Assembly: GCA_045633845.1 (NCBI GenBank)
Contig: JAZQZC010000010.1
Span: 1 to 64,000 of the forward strand
Source: RGIG4708 sp045633845
Lineage (GTDB): Bacteria > Bacillota > Clostridia > UMGS1810
Direction: 5' to 3'
DNA length: 64,000 bases
Shown here: one piece after another, positions 36,295 to 44,419 of the stretch
How the letters are laid out: every line of letters begins with the position of its first letter
Position numbering within the stretch: the first letter of the stretch is position 1
Program-made: the position numbers and the translations under genes
The notes under the pieces: generated by a model
The model's input: the letters and a program-made list of their open reading frames with translations, nothing else
Database searches by the model: none
Told to the model about the DNA's origin: nothing

Positions 36295-37614
36295 TTATTC
36301 CAGATATGCTCCGTTGTAGTAAAATTCAAGAATTTGCTCATAATCAAATCCTTGCTCTGCCATTCCCTTGGCTCCGTATTGACTCAGACCAACACCATGA
36401 CCCCATCCGTGTCCGTCAAAACGAAATGCATATGCATTTGCATCAAGAGTTTTTGTTGTTTTTGATGATTTCATAACAATGGGATAACTAAGATTGAACA
36501 ACTTGCCTGAGCCGTTTATGGTAACAAAGCCCAAAAGAGAATTTGTTCCTTTTGATGATTTTGCATATATTTGGGTGTTGCTCTCAGTAACCGGTGTTAC
36601 AGTATATCGCTGACTGTACAATTTGTCCCAGCCCATCCACGTTCTTGTTTTTTCGTTTTTATATGTGTGAGTGCCTTTGGTACCGATAATTGTCAGCTCG
36701 TACACATATCCCGATTTATCATCGGCAGTTGCCGAAACATTTACTATATCACCTATATCAACACCTACAGATGTAAGTCTTTGTTTGATTTCGTCACAGG
36801 TGTATGTGAACGACCAGTTGTATCTGGATGTTGTTTCGGGATTTTCGTAAGGGTCTTTTGTTCCCTTGAGGTATGCAATTTCATTTCCCCATACATATTT
36901 TGCATTGGCAGTGTGTCCTCCGCTGCACGAAAAAAACAGGGTTTCGGCAAGAGAACCGTTATACATAAGATATTTTCCTGCAGTTTCCTTTCCTGCTTTA
37001 ATTGTAGCTTCACTTTCTGCATTTACAGCTCCGTACACCTGACAGTCTGTTGATGTGCATATGTCAAACCCATAGCTTTTGTGCTTGTTAAGAGAGGAGA
37101 GGGCATAGTTGCGCGCACATACTGCCTGAGCTTTAAGCGCTTCAATATGCCAGCTTGCACTCATTTCCATACCAACAACGCCGTAAACATATTCATCAGC
37201 ATTTATAAGATTTATAATCGCCATATTACCTGAGCCTGCATTAAGTATTTCGATGCCGCCGCGGTACGAATTGCCAAAGGTAGAAAGCAAGTTGTCACCC
37301 TTTGGCATAATAGTTAATCTCACATCATTGTTGCAGTCAAATTGCTTGTCTGCAAATGATGCAATACCATCAGCTGACATTGTAATTGTGATGGAAGTAT
37401 CGTCCAAAGTGTATTGCTCTGTAAATGTTCTGTCACTTTCGGTACCTATTGAAAATCCGCTTTCAGATGTTATTGTGCAGCTTGATTTTGCCGTGGAGCC
37501 GTAAAATACTCCAACACGCAAAGTGTCAGTTTGGGGCTTTGCGGCGGTAATTGTCATAGGTATATTTGATATTACTAATGTCGTAACAATAAATAAACAT
37601 ATTATTTTTTTCAT
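36295..37614 (-). CDS. SpoIID/LytB-domain protein
   Basis: A 439-residue exported protein with a signal peptide (KKIICLFIVTTLVIS) and a SpoIID domain. Conserved residues appear in YVYGVVGMEMSASWHIEALKAQAV, CTSTDCQVYGA and the C-terminal GHGWGHGVGLSQYGAKGMAE. SpoIID is the lytic transglycosylase that drives engulfment in sporulation, while LytB-type members modulate amidases. The extra 100-residue N-terminal part and linkage to queA/tgt rather than spore genes leave the choice open. ATG 37614 has GAGG upstream. Confidence 0.85.
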   Translation of the reverse strand: MKKIICLFIVTTLVISNIPMTITAAKPQTDTLRVGVFYGSTAKSSCTITSESGFSIGTESDRTFTEQYTLDDTSITITMSADGIASFADKQFDCNNDVRLTIMPKGDNLLSTFGNSYRGGIEILNAGSGNMAIINLINADEYVYGVVGMEMSASWHIEALKAQAVCARNYALSSLNKHKSYGFDICTSTDCQVYGAVNAESEATIKAGKETAGKYLMYNGSLAETLFFSCSGGHTANAKYVWGNEIAYLKGTKDPYENPETTSRYNWSFTYTCDEIKQRLTSVGVDIGDIVNVSATADDKSGYVYELTIIGTKGTHTYKNEKTRTWMGWDKLYSQRYTVTPVTESNTQIYAKSSKGTNSLLGFVTINGSGKLFNLSYPIVMKSSKTTKTLDANAYAFRFDGHGWGHGVGLSQYGAKGMAEQGFDYEQILEFYYNGAYLE

Positions 37615-37741
37615 TTGTAAACCTCGCTTATTTTGTGCATATAATATAGAATAATAAAAAATTGGCACATAGTCAAGAAATATTGACAAATTTAACTTTA
37701 CTGAAATATTTTGTCGGCAAAAAAAGATAAATATTGACTTA

Positions 37742-37759
37742 TTGACACTTTAGTGTTAA
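37742..37759. promoter_or_regulatory. Dyad in the spoIID-like/asd divergent promoter region
   Basis: An imperfect inverted repeat TTGACACT / AGTGTTAA (one mismatch) overlaps a TTGACA box and precedes TATAAT at 37762-37767. The box spacing of 14 bp is short, so the promoter call is uncertain. The dyad may be an operator for one or both genes. No lysine riboswitch is seen. Confidence 0.35.
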
Positions 37760-37819
37760 TATATAATAAGTATAGTTTTGGCATTGCCATATCAATAAAT
37801 TACATATTGGAGGTACACT

Positions 37820-38821
37820 ATGAAAAAATACAATGTTGCCGTAGTCGGCGCAACAGGAATGGTTGGACGTACTTTTTTAAAGGTACTCGAAGAAATCAAG
37901 CTTCCTGTTGAAAATTATTATCTTATGGCTTCTGCCCGCTCGGCAGGCTCAAAAATCACTTTTATGGGTAAGGAATACGTTATAGAAGAGCTTACCGAAA
38001 ATTCTTTTGATAAGGATATCGATATTGTACTTATGTCTGCAGGCGGCTCTGCAAGCGAAAAGTACGCGCCTATAGCTGCATCAAAGGGCTGCGTAGTTAT
38101 CGATAACTCAAGTGCATGGCGTATGGACCCTGAGGTACCTCTTGTTGTACCTGAGGTTAACCCTGAGGACATTAAATGGAACAAAGGCATAATTGCCAAC
38201 CCTAACTGTTCAACAATTCAGGCTATGGTTGCGCTTAAACCGCTCCATGATAAATACAAAATCAAAAGAGTTGTATATTCAACTTATCAGGCTGTTTCGG
38301 GTGCAGGCCTTGCAGGATATCAGGACCTTGAAAACGGACTCAAGGGTGAAGCTCCCAAAAAGTTCCCTCATCCTATTGCAGGCAACTGCTTGCCTCACAT
38401 AGATTCATTCCTTCCTAACGGCTACACCAAGGAAGAAATGAAAATGGTTAACGAAACAAGGAAAATTCTTGGCGACGATTCTATGAGGATTACCGCAACA
38501 ACTGTAAGAGTACCTGTGTTTAATAGCCACAGTGAATCTATAAATGTTGAATTTTACAACGATTTTGACCTTGATGAGCTTAAAAAAGTACTTGCAGACG
38601 CACCAGGTATTGTAATTAAAGACGATCCCGAAAACAACGTGTATCCGCTTGCACTTGACGCTGCAGGCACCAACGAGACATATGTTGGTCGTATTCGTCG
38701 TGACGAAAGTGTTGAAAGTGGTGTTAACATCTGGGTTGTTGCTGATAACATCCGCAAGGGCGCAGCTGCAAACGCAGTTCAGATAGCACAAAAGGTTATT
38801 GAATACTGGGAAGCAGAATAA
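37820..38821 (+). CDS. asd: Aspartate-semialdehyde dehydrogenase
   Basis: A 333-residue NADPH enzyme reducing aspartyl phosphate to aspartate semialdehyde for lysine, DAP, methionine and threonine synthesis. NADP loop GATGMVGRTF, catalytic Cys in NPNCSTIQ, and QAVSGAG are intact. The ribosome site is GGAGG. It is the first gene of asd-dapA-dapB. Confidence 0.96.
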   Translation: MKKYNVAVVGATGMVGRTFLKVLEEIKLPVENYYLMASARSAGSKITFMGKEYVIEELTENSFDKDIDIVLMSAGGSASEKYAPIAASKGCVVIDNSSAWRMDPEVPLVVPEVNPEDIKWNKGIIANPNCSTIQAMVALKPLHDKYKIKRVVYSTYQAVSGAGLAGYQDLENGLKGEAPKKFPHPIAGNCLPHIDSFLPNGYTKEEMKMVNETRKILGDDSMRITATTVRVPVFNSHSESINVEFYNDFDLDELKKVLADAPGIVIKDDPENNVYPLALDAAGTNETYVGRIRRDESVESGVNIWVVADNIRKGAAANAVQIAQKVIEYWEAE

Positions 38822-38842
38822 TTAAATATTGGGGGTATTTTT

Positions 38843-39733
38843 GTGAAAACTACATTGTTTACTGGCAGTGCAGTGGCACTTGTTACACCGTTTGACAAAA
38901 CAGGAAAGCACGTTGATTTTGATAAGCTTGGCGAGCTTGTTGAGTACCATATCGCAAACAATACCAATGCATTGGTTATTTGCGGTACAACAGGCGAAGC
39001 TCCTACTTTAGAGGATGGCGAACATTGTGAAGCAGTTAAATACTCCATTGATAAATGCGCAGGCAGAATTCCTGTTATAGCGGGCACAGGTTCAAATAAC
39101 ACCGACCATGCAGTTATGATGACCAAAATTGCGCAGGAGTATGGTGCAGACGGAATACTTAGTGTTACACCATATTACAACAAAACAACTCAAAGAGGAC
39201 TTTATAAGCATTACCAGACTATTGCCAATTGCACAAGTCTTCCCATAATATTGTACAATGTGCCAAGCCGCACAGGAGTCAACATTGCTCCCGATACAGT
39301 TAAGGCATTGTCCGAAATTGATAATATTACTGCCATTAAAGAGGCAAGCGGCAATATATCACAGGTGGCTCAGGTTGCAGCACTTTGCGGTGACAATATT
39401 GATATATATTCAGGCAACGATGACCAGATTGTACCTATAATGTCGCTTGGCGGCAAGGGTGTAATATCTGTTGTTGCCAATGTCGCTCCAAGGCAGACAC
39501 ACGATTTGGTACAAAAGTTTTTGGATGGTGATTATAAAGGCAGCTTAAAAATGCAGCTTGATATGATTGAACTTATAAATGCGCTCTTTTGCGAGGTTAA
39601 TCCCATTCCGGTAAAGGCTGCAATGAATATGATGGGCTTTGAAGTTGGTCCAACGCGACTTCCTCTTTGTGATATGAGCAACGATAACTTGTATCGGCTC
39701 CAGACAGCAATGAAAAATTACGGTTTGATATAA
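38843..39733 (+). CDS. dapA: 4-hydroxy-tetrahydrodipicolinate synthase
   Basis: A 296-residue TIM-barrel aldolase that condenses pyruvate with aspartate semialdehyde. The Schiff-base Lys is in AIKEASGN, with GTTGEAPTL and YNVPSRTG as other active-site loops. Start is GTG 38843. In spore formers the pathway also supplies dipicolinate. Confidence 0.96.
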   Translation: MKTTLFTGSAVALVTPFDKTGKHVDFDKLGELVEYHIANNTNALVICGTTGEAPTLEDGEHCEAVKYSIDKCAGRIPVIAGTGSNNTDHAVMMTKIAQEYGADGILSVTPYYNKTTQRGLYKHYQTIANCTSLPIILYNVPSRTGVNIAPDTVKALSEIDNITAIKEASGNISQVAQVAALCGDNIDIYSGNDDQIVPIMSLGGKGVISVVANVAPRQTHDLVQKFLDGDYKGSLKMQLDMIELINALFCEVNPIPVKAAMNMMGFEVGPTRLPLCDMSNDNLYRLQTAMKNYGLI

Positions 39734-39760
39734 TCTTATATAATAGGTAGTGAACACATT

Positions 39761-40510
39761 ATGACAAAAATAATTTTAAGCGGCTGCAACGGTAAAATGG
39801 GGCAGGTAATATCACGGCTCGTTGCTGATGATGACTCTATTGAAATTGTATGCGGCTTTGATATTAACACAACACAGCACAATAATTACCCTGTGGTTGA
39901 TGATTTTTCAAAATTTGACGGAAAAGCCGATGTTGTCATCGACTTTTCCCACCCTGCAAGTATGGACAAGATTGTTGAATACTGCAAATGTACGGGCACA
40001 AGTCTTGTTATGGCAACCACAGGTCTGAGTACTGAGCAGATTACTGCTTTAAAAGATTTGAGCAGCAGTGTTGCAGTTTTTAAAACCGCAAATCTCTCAC
40101 TCGGAGTAAATCTTCTTGTGGAGCTTGTCAAAAAAGCTGCGCAGATACTTGAAGGCGATTTTGATATGGAAATTGTGGAAAAGCATCACAATCAAAAGGT
40201 AGACGCACCAAGCGGCACAGCCCTTATGATTGCTGATGCCATGAGCGAGGTTTTAAAGGACAAGCCCGAATATGTGTATGACAGACATTCTGTTCGCAAA
40301 AAACGCAGCAAAAACGAAATTGGCATCCATGCAATTCGTGGAGGTACTATTGTAGGCGAGCACGATGTTGTTTTTGCAGGTAATGATGAAATAATCGAAA
40401 TCAAACATACCGCAATGAGCAAAGAAGTTTTTGCAGTTGGCGCAATAAGAGCAGCAAAATTTGTTGCAGGCAAAAGTGCAGGTATGTACTCAATGCAGAA
40501 TATGATATAA
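39761..40510 (+). CDS. dapB: 4-hydroxy-tetrahydrodipicolinate reductase
   Basis: A 249-residue NAD(P)H reductase acting after DapA. GCNGKMGQ forms the nucleotide loop, EKHHNQKVDAPSGTA the catalytic HHxxK segment. The C-terminal FAVGAIRAAKFV is conserved. It completes the lysine/DAP operon and ends about 115 nt before the GGGtGRT pair. Confidence 0.96.
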   Translation: MTKIILSGCNGKMGQVISRLVADDDSIEIVCGFDINTTQHNNYPVVDDFSKFDGKADVVIDFSHPASMDKIVEYCKCTGTSLVMATTGLSTEQITALKDLSSSVAVFKTANLSLGVNLLVELVKKAAQILEGDFDMEIVEKHHNQKVDAPSGTALMIADAMSEVLKDKPEYVYDRHSVRKKRSKNEIGIHAIRGGTIVGEHDVVFAGNDEIIEIKHTAMSKEVFAVGAIRAAKFVAGKSAGMYSMQNMI

Positions 40511-40626
40511 ACAATTGCATAATTGCTTGGACACATTCAACAAAATTTGACATTTTGACTTGAAAATGCCATATATTATGTGATAAAATATTAACAATGT
40601 TTATAATACAGGAAAGGGGTAGAAAA

Positions 40627-41319
40627 ATGATCTACAGTTCAGAAGTTGAAAATATGTGTGTAGTTAAAAAAGGCGCAAACCACGGTCCGGCTCCAATTCC
40701 GGAGGAAGGTATGTGGGTTAAGTCTAAGGAAATTAAAGACATTTCCGGTCTTACACACGGTATAGGCTGGTGTGCTCCACAGCAGGGTACATGCAAGCTT
40801 ACACTTAATGTAAAAGAAGGTATTATTCAGGAAGCACTTGTTGAAACAATTGGCTGCTCAGGTATGACACATTCTGCTGCTATGGCATCCGAAATTTTGC
40901 CTGGCAAAACAATCCTCGAAGCACTTAATACAGACCTTGTATGTGATGCTATTAACACAGCTATGAGAGAGTTGTTCCTCCAGATTGTATATGGCAGAAC
41001 GCAGACAGCTTTTTCTGAGGGTGGACTCCCTGTTGGTGCAGGTCTTGAAGACCTTGGTAAAGGTCTGCGCAGCCAGGTTGGTACAATGTATGGTACACTT
41101 GCAAAAGGTCCAAGATACCTCGAGATGGCAGAAGGTTATGTTACCGAAGTTGCTCTTGATGCAGATGACGAAATCATCGGTTACAAATTTGTACACCTCG
41201 GCAAAATGATGGAAATGATAGCAAAAGGCATGGACGCTAACGAAGCTCTTGAAAAAGCAAGAGGTCAGTACGGCAGAGTTGCTGATGCTGCAAAACTCAT
41301 TGACCCAAGACACAAATAA
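40627..41319 (+). CDS. IscU-like iron-sulfur scaffold family protein (GGGtGRT partner)
   Basis: A 230-residue protein carrying an IscU/NifU-like core: GWCAPQQGTCKLTL, ETIGCSGMTHSAAMASEIL and CDAINTAMRELFL. Only some of the canonical scaffold cysteines are present. This family occurs almost always just before a GGGtGRT protein. Its job is unknown, but cluster binding or sulfur transfer is plausible. ATG 40627 has GGAAAGGGG; an in-frame upstream start is unsupported. It is 19 nt from the next gene. Confidence 0.85.
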   Translation: MIYSSEVENMCVVKKGANHGPAPIPEEGMWVKSKEIKDISGLTHGIGWCAPQQGTCKLTLNVKEGIIQEALVETIGCSGMTHSAAMASEILPGKTILEALNTDLVCDAINTAMRELFLQIVYGRTQTAFSEGGLPVGAGLEDLGKGLRSQVGTMYGTLAKGPRYLEMAEGYVTEVALDADDEIIGYKFVHLGKMMEMIAKGMDANEALEKARGQYGRVADAAKLIDPRHK

Positions 41320-41338
41320 TAAAGGAGGAGAGCAAACA

Positions 41339-42340
41339 ATGGCATTATTTGAAAGTTATGAAAGAAGAATTGACAATATAAATGCAGTACTTAATGCAAA
41401 CGGCATTGCTTCAATCGACGAAGCTAAAGCTATTTGCGATGCAAAAGGCATTGACCCTTACACAATCGTTAAGGAAATTCAGCCTATCTGTTTTGAAAAT
41501 GCTGCATGGGCATATGTAGTTGGTGCTGCACTTGCAATCAAAAAAGGCTGCAAAACCGCTGCAGACGCTGCAGAAGTAATTGGTGAAGGCCTCCAGGCTT
41601 TCTGTATCAAAGGTTCTGTTGCAGACGACCGTAAGGTTGGTCTTGGTCACGGTAATCTCGGCGCTATGCTTCTCCGTGAAGATACAAAGTGCTTTGCATT
41701 CCTCGCAGGTCACGAGTCTTTTGCTGCTGCAGAAGGTGCTATCGGTATTGCTAAGAGTGCAAACAAGGTTCGTAAAGAGCCTCTCCGTGTAATTCTTAAC
41801 GGTCTTGGCAAAGATGCTGCACAGATTATTTCAAGAATTAACGGCTTTACATATGTTCAGACACAGTTTGATTATGCTACAGGTGAAGTTAAAGTAGTTA
41901 GCGAAAAAGCATATTCCGACGGCGAAAGATCAAAAGTTAGATGCTACGGCTCCGACGATGTTCGTGAAGGTGTTGCTATTATGCATCTTGAAGGTGTTGA
42001 TGTATCTATTACAGGTAACTCAACCAATCCTACAAGATTCCAGCACCCTGTTGCAGGTACATACAAAAAAGAATGTATCGAGCTTGGCAAAAAATACTTC
42101 TCTGTTGCATCAGGCGGTGGCACAGGCAGAACACTCCATCCAGACAATATGGCTGCAGGCCCTGCTTCATATGGTATGACAGATACTATGGGTCGTATGC
42201 ACTCAGATGCTCAGTTTGCAGGTTCATCTTCAGTTCCTGCTCACGTTGAAATGATGGGCTTGCTTGGCGCAGGTAACAACCCAATGGTTGGTATGACCGT
42301 TGCAGTTGCAGTTGCAATTGAAGAAGCAATGAACAAATAA
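41339..42340 (+). CDS. GGGtGRT family protein
   Basis: A 333-residue protein named for its signature ASGGGTGRTLHPDN near residue 260. It is glycine- and alanine-rich and probably cytosolic. The third codon positions and the strong AAAGGAGG site suggest high expression. The function is unknown; conserved pairing with the upstream IscU-like protein suggests a joint metal or sulfur role. A terminator follows at once. Confidence 0.88.
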   Translation: MALFESYERRIDNINAVLNANGIASIDEAKAICDAKGIDPYTIVKEIQPICFENAAWAYVVGAALAIKKGCKTAADAAEVIGEGLQAFCIKGSVADDRKVGLGHGNLGAMLLREDTKCFAFLAGHESFAAAEGAIGIAKSANKVRKEPLRVILNGLGKDAAQIISRINGFTYVQTQFDYATGEVKVVSEKAYSDGERSKVRCYGSDDVREGVAIMHLEGVDVSITGNSTNPTRFQHPVAGTYKKECIELGKKYFSVASGGGTGRTLHPDNMAAGPASYGMTDTMGRMHSDAQFAGSSSVPAHVEMMGLLGAGNNPMVGMTVAVAVAIEEAMNK

Positions 42341-42349
42341 GGTTTTCTA

Positions 42350-42382
42350 ACACACCACTATAACAAAGTGGTGTGTTTTTTT
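42350..42382 (+). terminator. Terminator of the GGGtGRT operon
   Basis: Perfect 10-bp stem ACACACCACT / AGTGGTGTGT, 7-nt loop and seven T. Confidence 0.92.
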
Positions 42383-42393
42383 GCAAATTTTTG

Positions 42394-42422
42394 TTGTAAA
42401 ATCTAAAATAATGTGATATAAT
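42394..42422 (+). promoter_or_regulatory. Promoter of the structured RNA
   Basis: TTGTAA (42394-42399), 17 bp, TATAAT (42417-42422). The expected start near 42429 coincides with the first base of the closing stem of the RNA. Confidence 0.75.
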
Positions 42423-42428
42423 AATTCC

Positions 42429-42579
42429 GTCACACAATTACATATCTTATCTCATTCGCGGGAAAATACCTTAGTAAAAGGTGTTTTCTCTCTTAATCGT
42501 ACCGCGTTTGGGCGTAATTGTGTGACAACAATGAGGGATACACTTTTTCGGTGCGTTCTTTGTTGAACGCACTTTTTTT
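42429..42579 (+). ncRNA. Structured RNA of about 150 nt, family not identified
   Basis: A perfect 12-bp closing stem (TCACACAATTAC 42430-42441 with 42514-42525) encloses a second helix CGCGG/CCGCG and a third GAAAATACCTT/AAAGGTGTTTTC. After a 25-nt single-stranded stretch comes a terminator (GTGCGTTC / GAACGCAC plus seven T). With its own promoter this is either an independent sRNA (the long, bulged hairpin recalls 6S RNA) or an attenuating leader of the 55-codon gene 18 nt downstream. No known riboswitch consensus was recognised. Confidence 0.65.
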
Positions 42580-42597
42580 ATTATAAGGAGAAAATAT

Positions 42598-42765
42598 ATG
42601 CCAAACTATAAAAAGCTATATCACAAATTGTTTAATGCAATGACAGATGCAATAATAACTTTACAGCAAGCACAGCTTGATGTAGAGAAAGAGTATGTCG
42701 AAGCTTTTGAAAATGATAATATAAAAGCTGCAAATGCTGAAGTTGTTGAAAAAAAGGAAGATTAA
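42598..42765 (+). CDS. Small conserved-looking protein, 55 residues
   Basis: ATG with AAGGAG opens a 55-codon frame (MPNYKKLYHKLFNAMTDAI...). The protein is predicted to be helical and acidic at its C-terminus. Proteins of this type (YKKLYxxLFNxxTDA) are widespread in clostridia as unannotated small ORFs with unknown function. It lies directly behind the structured RNA's terminator. Confidence 0.7.
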   Translation: MPNYKKLYHKLFNAMTDAIITLQQAQLDVEKEYVEAFENDNIKAANAEVVEKKED

Positions 42766-42770
42766 AATTG

Positions 42771-42800
42771 TTGACACAGTATGTAGTATTATGATACAAT
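42771..42800 (+). promoter_or_regulatory. Sigma-A promoter of the Wzz/kinase pair
   Basis: TTGACA (42771-42776), 18 bp, TACAAT (42795-42800), about 35 bp before the wzz-like gene. Confidence 0.7.
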
Positions 42801-42837
42801 ACTCTAGTAATTATTTTGTGCTTAAGGAGTATCAGAT

Positions 42838-43518
42838 ATGAACACTGACGAAAAAACCATATCAATAAAAGATTTGCTTTCTTTGTTTTTTGGCTATAAA
42901 AAGATATTTACACTAACAATTGTTGTGTGTACCATACTCAGCTTTTTTTACTATACGTTTATGGTTGCACCTACATACACCTCAACAGGCTCAATATATA
43001 TCAACTGTATGTCGTCAAGTGATTACGCAGAGGATGGCATAAGCCAGTATGAAATAGAATCATCACGAATTCTCAGTACTACATATATGGAAGTGCTTTT
43101 GGGAAGAACTTTTTTGGAAACTGTAAGTGCGGATATAGGTTATAAATATGATTACAAACAGCTTGCAGGAATGGTTGGCGTTGCGTCAATCAACGAAACA
43201 GAGCTTTTGTCAATTGCCGTTACCGCTTATGAGCCTGAGGATGCATACATAATTTGCAAAAGCATTATAAACAATTCACCCCAAAAAATGACAAGCATTT
43301 TTAAACGAGGCACAATTGAGGTTATTGATGAGGTTAATATGCCTACAGTTCCGTCGAAACCAAGCTTTGCCAAAAAAATAGTTATGGGTGTTGGCTTGGG
43401 CTTTTTGCTTGGTGCATTTATAGTATTTTTAATAGAACTGTTTGATACAAGAATCCGCTCTGCGCAGGCACTTGCTTCGAGATATAAATTAACTGTCCTG
43501 GGCGAAATTATATCGTAA
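42838..43518 (+). CDS. Wzz/CapA-like polysaccharide co-polymerase
   Basis: A 226-residue protein with two membrane helices (about residues 19-40 and 178-200) flanking an extracellular domain, the usual Wzz/YveK topology. It controls chain length or export of a surface polysaccharide and activates the tyrosine kinase encoded next. The kinase start follows 17 nt after its stop. No glycosyltransferases or flippase lie nearby. Confidence 0.88.
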   Translation: MNTDEKTISIKDLLSLFFGYKKIFTLTIVVCTILSFFYYTFMVAPTYTSTGSIYINCMSSSDYAEDGISQYEIESSRILSTTYMEVLLGRTFLETVSADIGYKYDYKQLAGMVGVASINETELLSIAVTAYEPEDAYIICKSIINNSPQKMTSIFKRGTIEVIDEVNMPTVPSKPSFAKKIVMGVGLGFLLGAFIVFLIELFDTRIRSAQALASRYKLTVLGEIIS

Positions 43519-43535
43519 TTTCGGAGGTGAATGAG

Positions 43536-44300
43536 TTGAAAATCAATATTTTAAGATATTTTACCAAAAAGAAAAGAGTGTCTGACACAGCGGTAAATAC
43601 TAATATTATTTCGGATGATACTGCATTTAACACTCTTGAAGCATACAAAACTGCGCGAACCAACATAATGTTTTCGCTTCCCAAAACATATAAAGGCAAG
43701 GTTATACTTGTTACAAGCGCCGAACCGGGCGAGGGAAAAACAACCACAAGCATAAACATTGCACACACATTTGCCAAGACGGATGCAAAAGTTATTTTGG
43801 TTGACTGCGACCTTAGAAAACCGCGCGTTCACCGCTATCTCAAATTTGAACGCGACAAAGGTGTGTCAAATGTTTTGTGCGGCTTTAATACTGTTGATGA
43901 AGTTATTAAAAAAAATGTAATGGGAAATCTTGATTGTATTTCGGCAGGGGAGATTCCCACAAATTCTACAGAGCTTCTGATGAGTGACGAAATGGGAGTT
44001 TTAATTGACGAGCTCTCACGCAGATACGACTATGTGTTTATAGATACACCTCCTGTAATGACAGTTACCGATGCAATGATAATTGCGCCAAAAAGTAATG
44101 GTGTAGTTATTGTTGTTAAGCAGGAGCAATCAAGCTTTGATATGCTTGACAAAACGGTTGAAGCTTTTAAACAGTCGGGTATAAAAATTCTCGGGTTTAT
44201 ATTTAACGGCTTTCGTGAAACAGGCAAGCGCTTCTGGAATCCTACCAATAAGTATAAGTACGCATATCACTATATGAACACCTACGAAGACAAAAAATAA
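43536..44300 (+). CDS. CpsD/CapB-family tyrosine kinase (BY-kinase)
   Basis: A 254-residue bacterial tyrosine kinase: Walker A SAEPGEGKTT, Walker A' VILVDCDLRKP and Walker B VFIDTPPV. The C-terminal tail is a tyrosine cluster (YKYAYHYMNTY) for autophosphorylation. Start is probably TTG 43536, as GGAGG lies 10 nt upstream and an in-frame GTG at 43527 touches that site. It acts with the Wzz-like protein on the inner membrane face. Confidence 0.9.
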   Translation: MKINILRYFTKKKRVSDTAVNTNIISDDTAFNTLEAYKTARTNIMFSLPKTYKGKVILVTSAEPGEGKTTTSINIAHTFAKTDAKVILVDCDLRKPRVHRYLKFERDKGVSNVLCGFNTVDEVIKKNVMGNLDCISAGEIPTNSTELLMSDEMGVLIDELSRRYDYVFIDTPPVMTVTDAMIIAPKSNGVVIVVKQEQSSFDMLDKTVEAFKQSGIKILGFIFNGFRETGKRFWNPTNKYKYAYHYMNTYEDKK

Positions 44301-44311
44301 TAATCAAAACT

Positions 44312-44351
44312 AATCCGTTTGATGATGAAATAATTATCAAACGGATTTTTT
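44312..44351 (+). terminator. Terminator after the kinase gene
   Basis: Perfect 12-bp stem AATCCGTTTGAT / ATCAAACGGATT followed by T-rich sequence. Confidence 0.9.
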
Positions 44352-44380
44352 CACATATATGATATATTTTTCATATTATA
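44352..44380 (+). promoter_or_regulatory. Candidate mother-cell (sigma-E/sigma-K type) promoter
   Basis: CACA (44352-44355), 16 bp, CATATTATA (44372-44380). This fits the sigma-K pattern of an AC-containing -35 box and CATAnnnTA at -10; sigma-E -10 boxes are similar. It precedes the split gene by 40 bp. The region is very AT-rich, so a chance match is possible, and no TTGACA-type promoter is seen here. Confidence 0.45.
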
Positions 44381-44419
44381 TATTGAAGTTTATTAAAACT
44401 TGGTTTGGAGGAATATATA

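Noticed and set aside
37690..37819. Lysine riboswitch before asd-dapA-dapB
   Set aside because: The leader is too short and lacks the conserved lysine-box helices.
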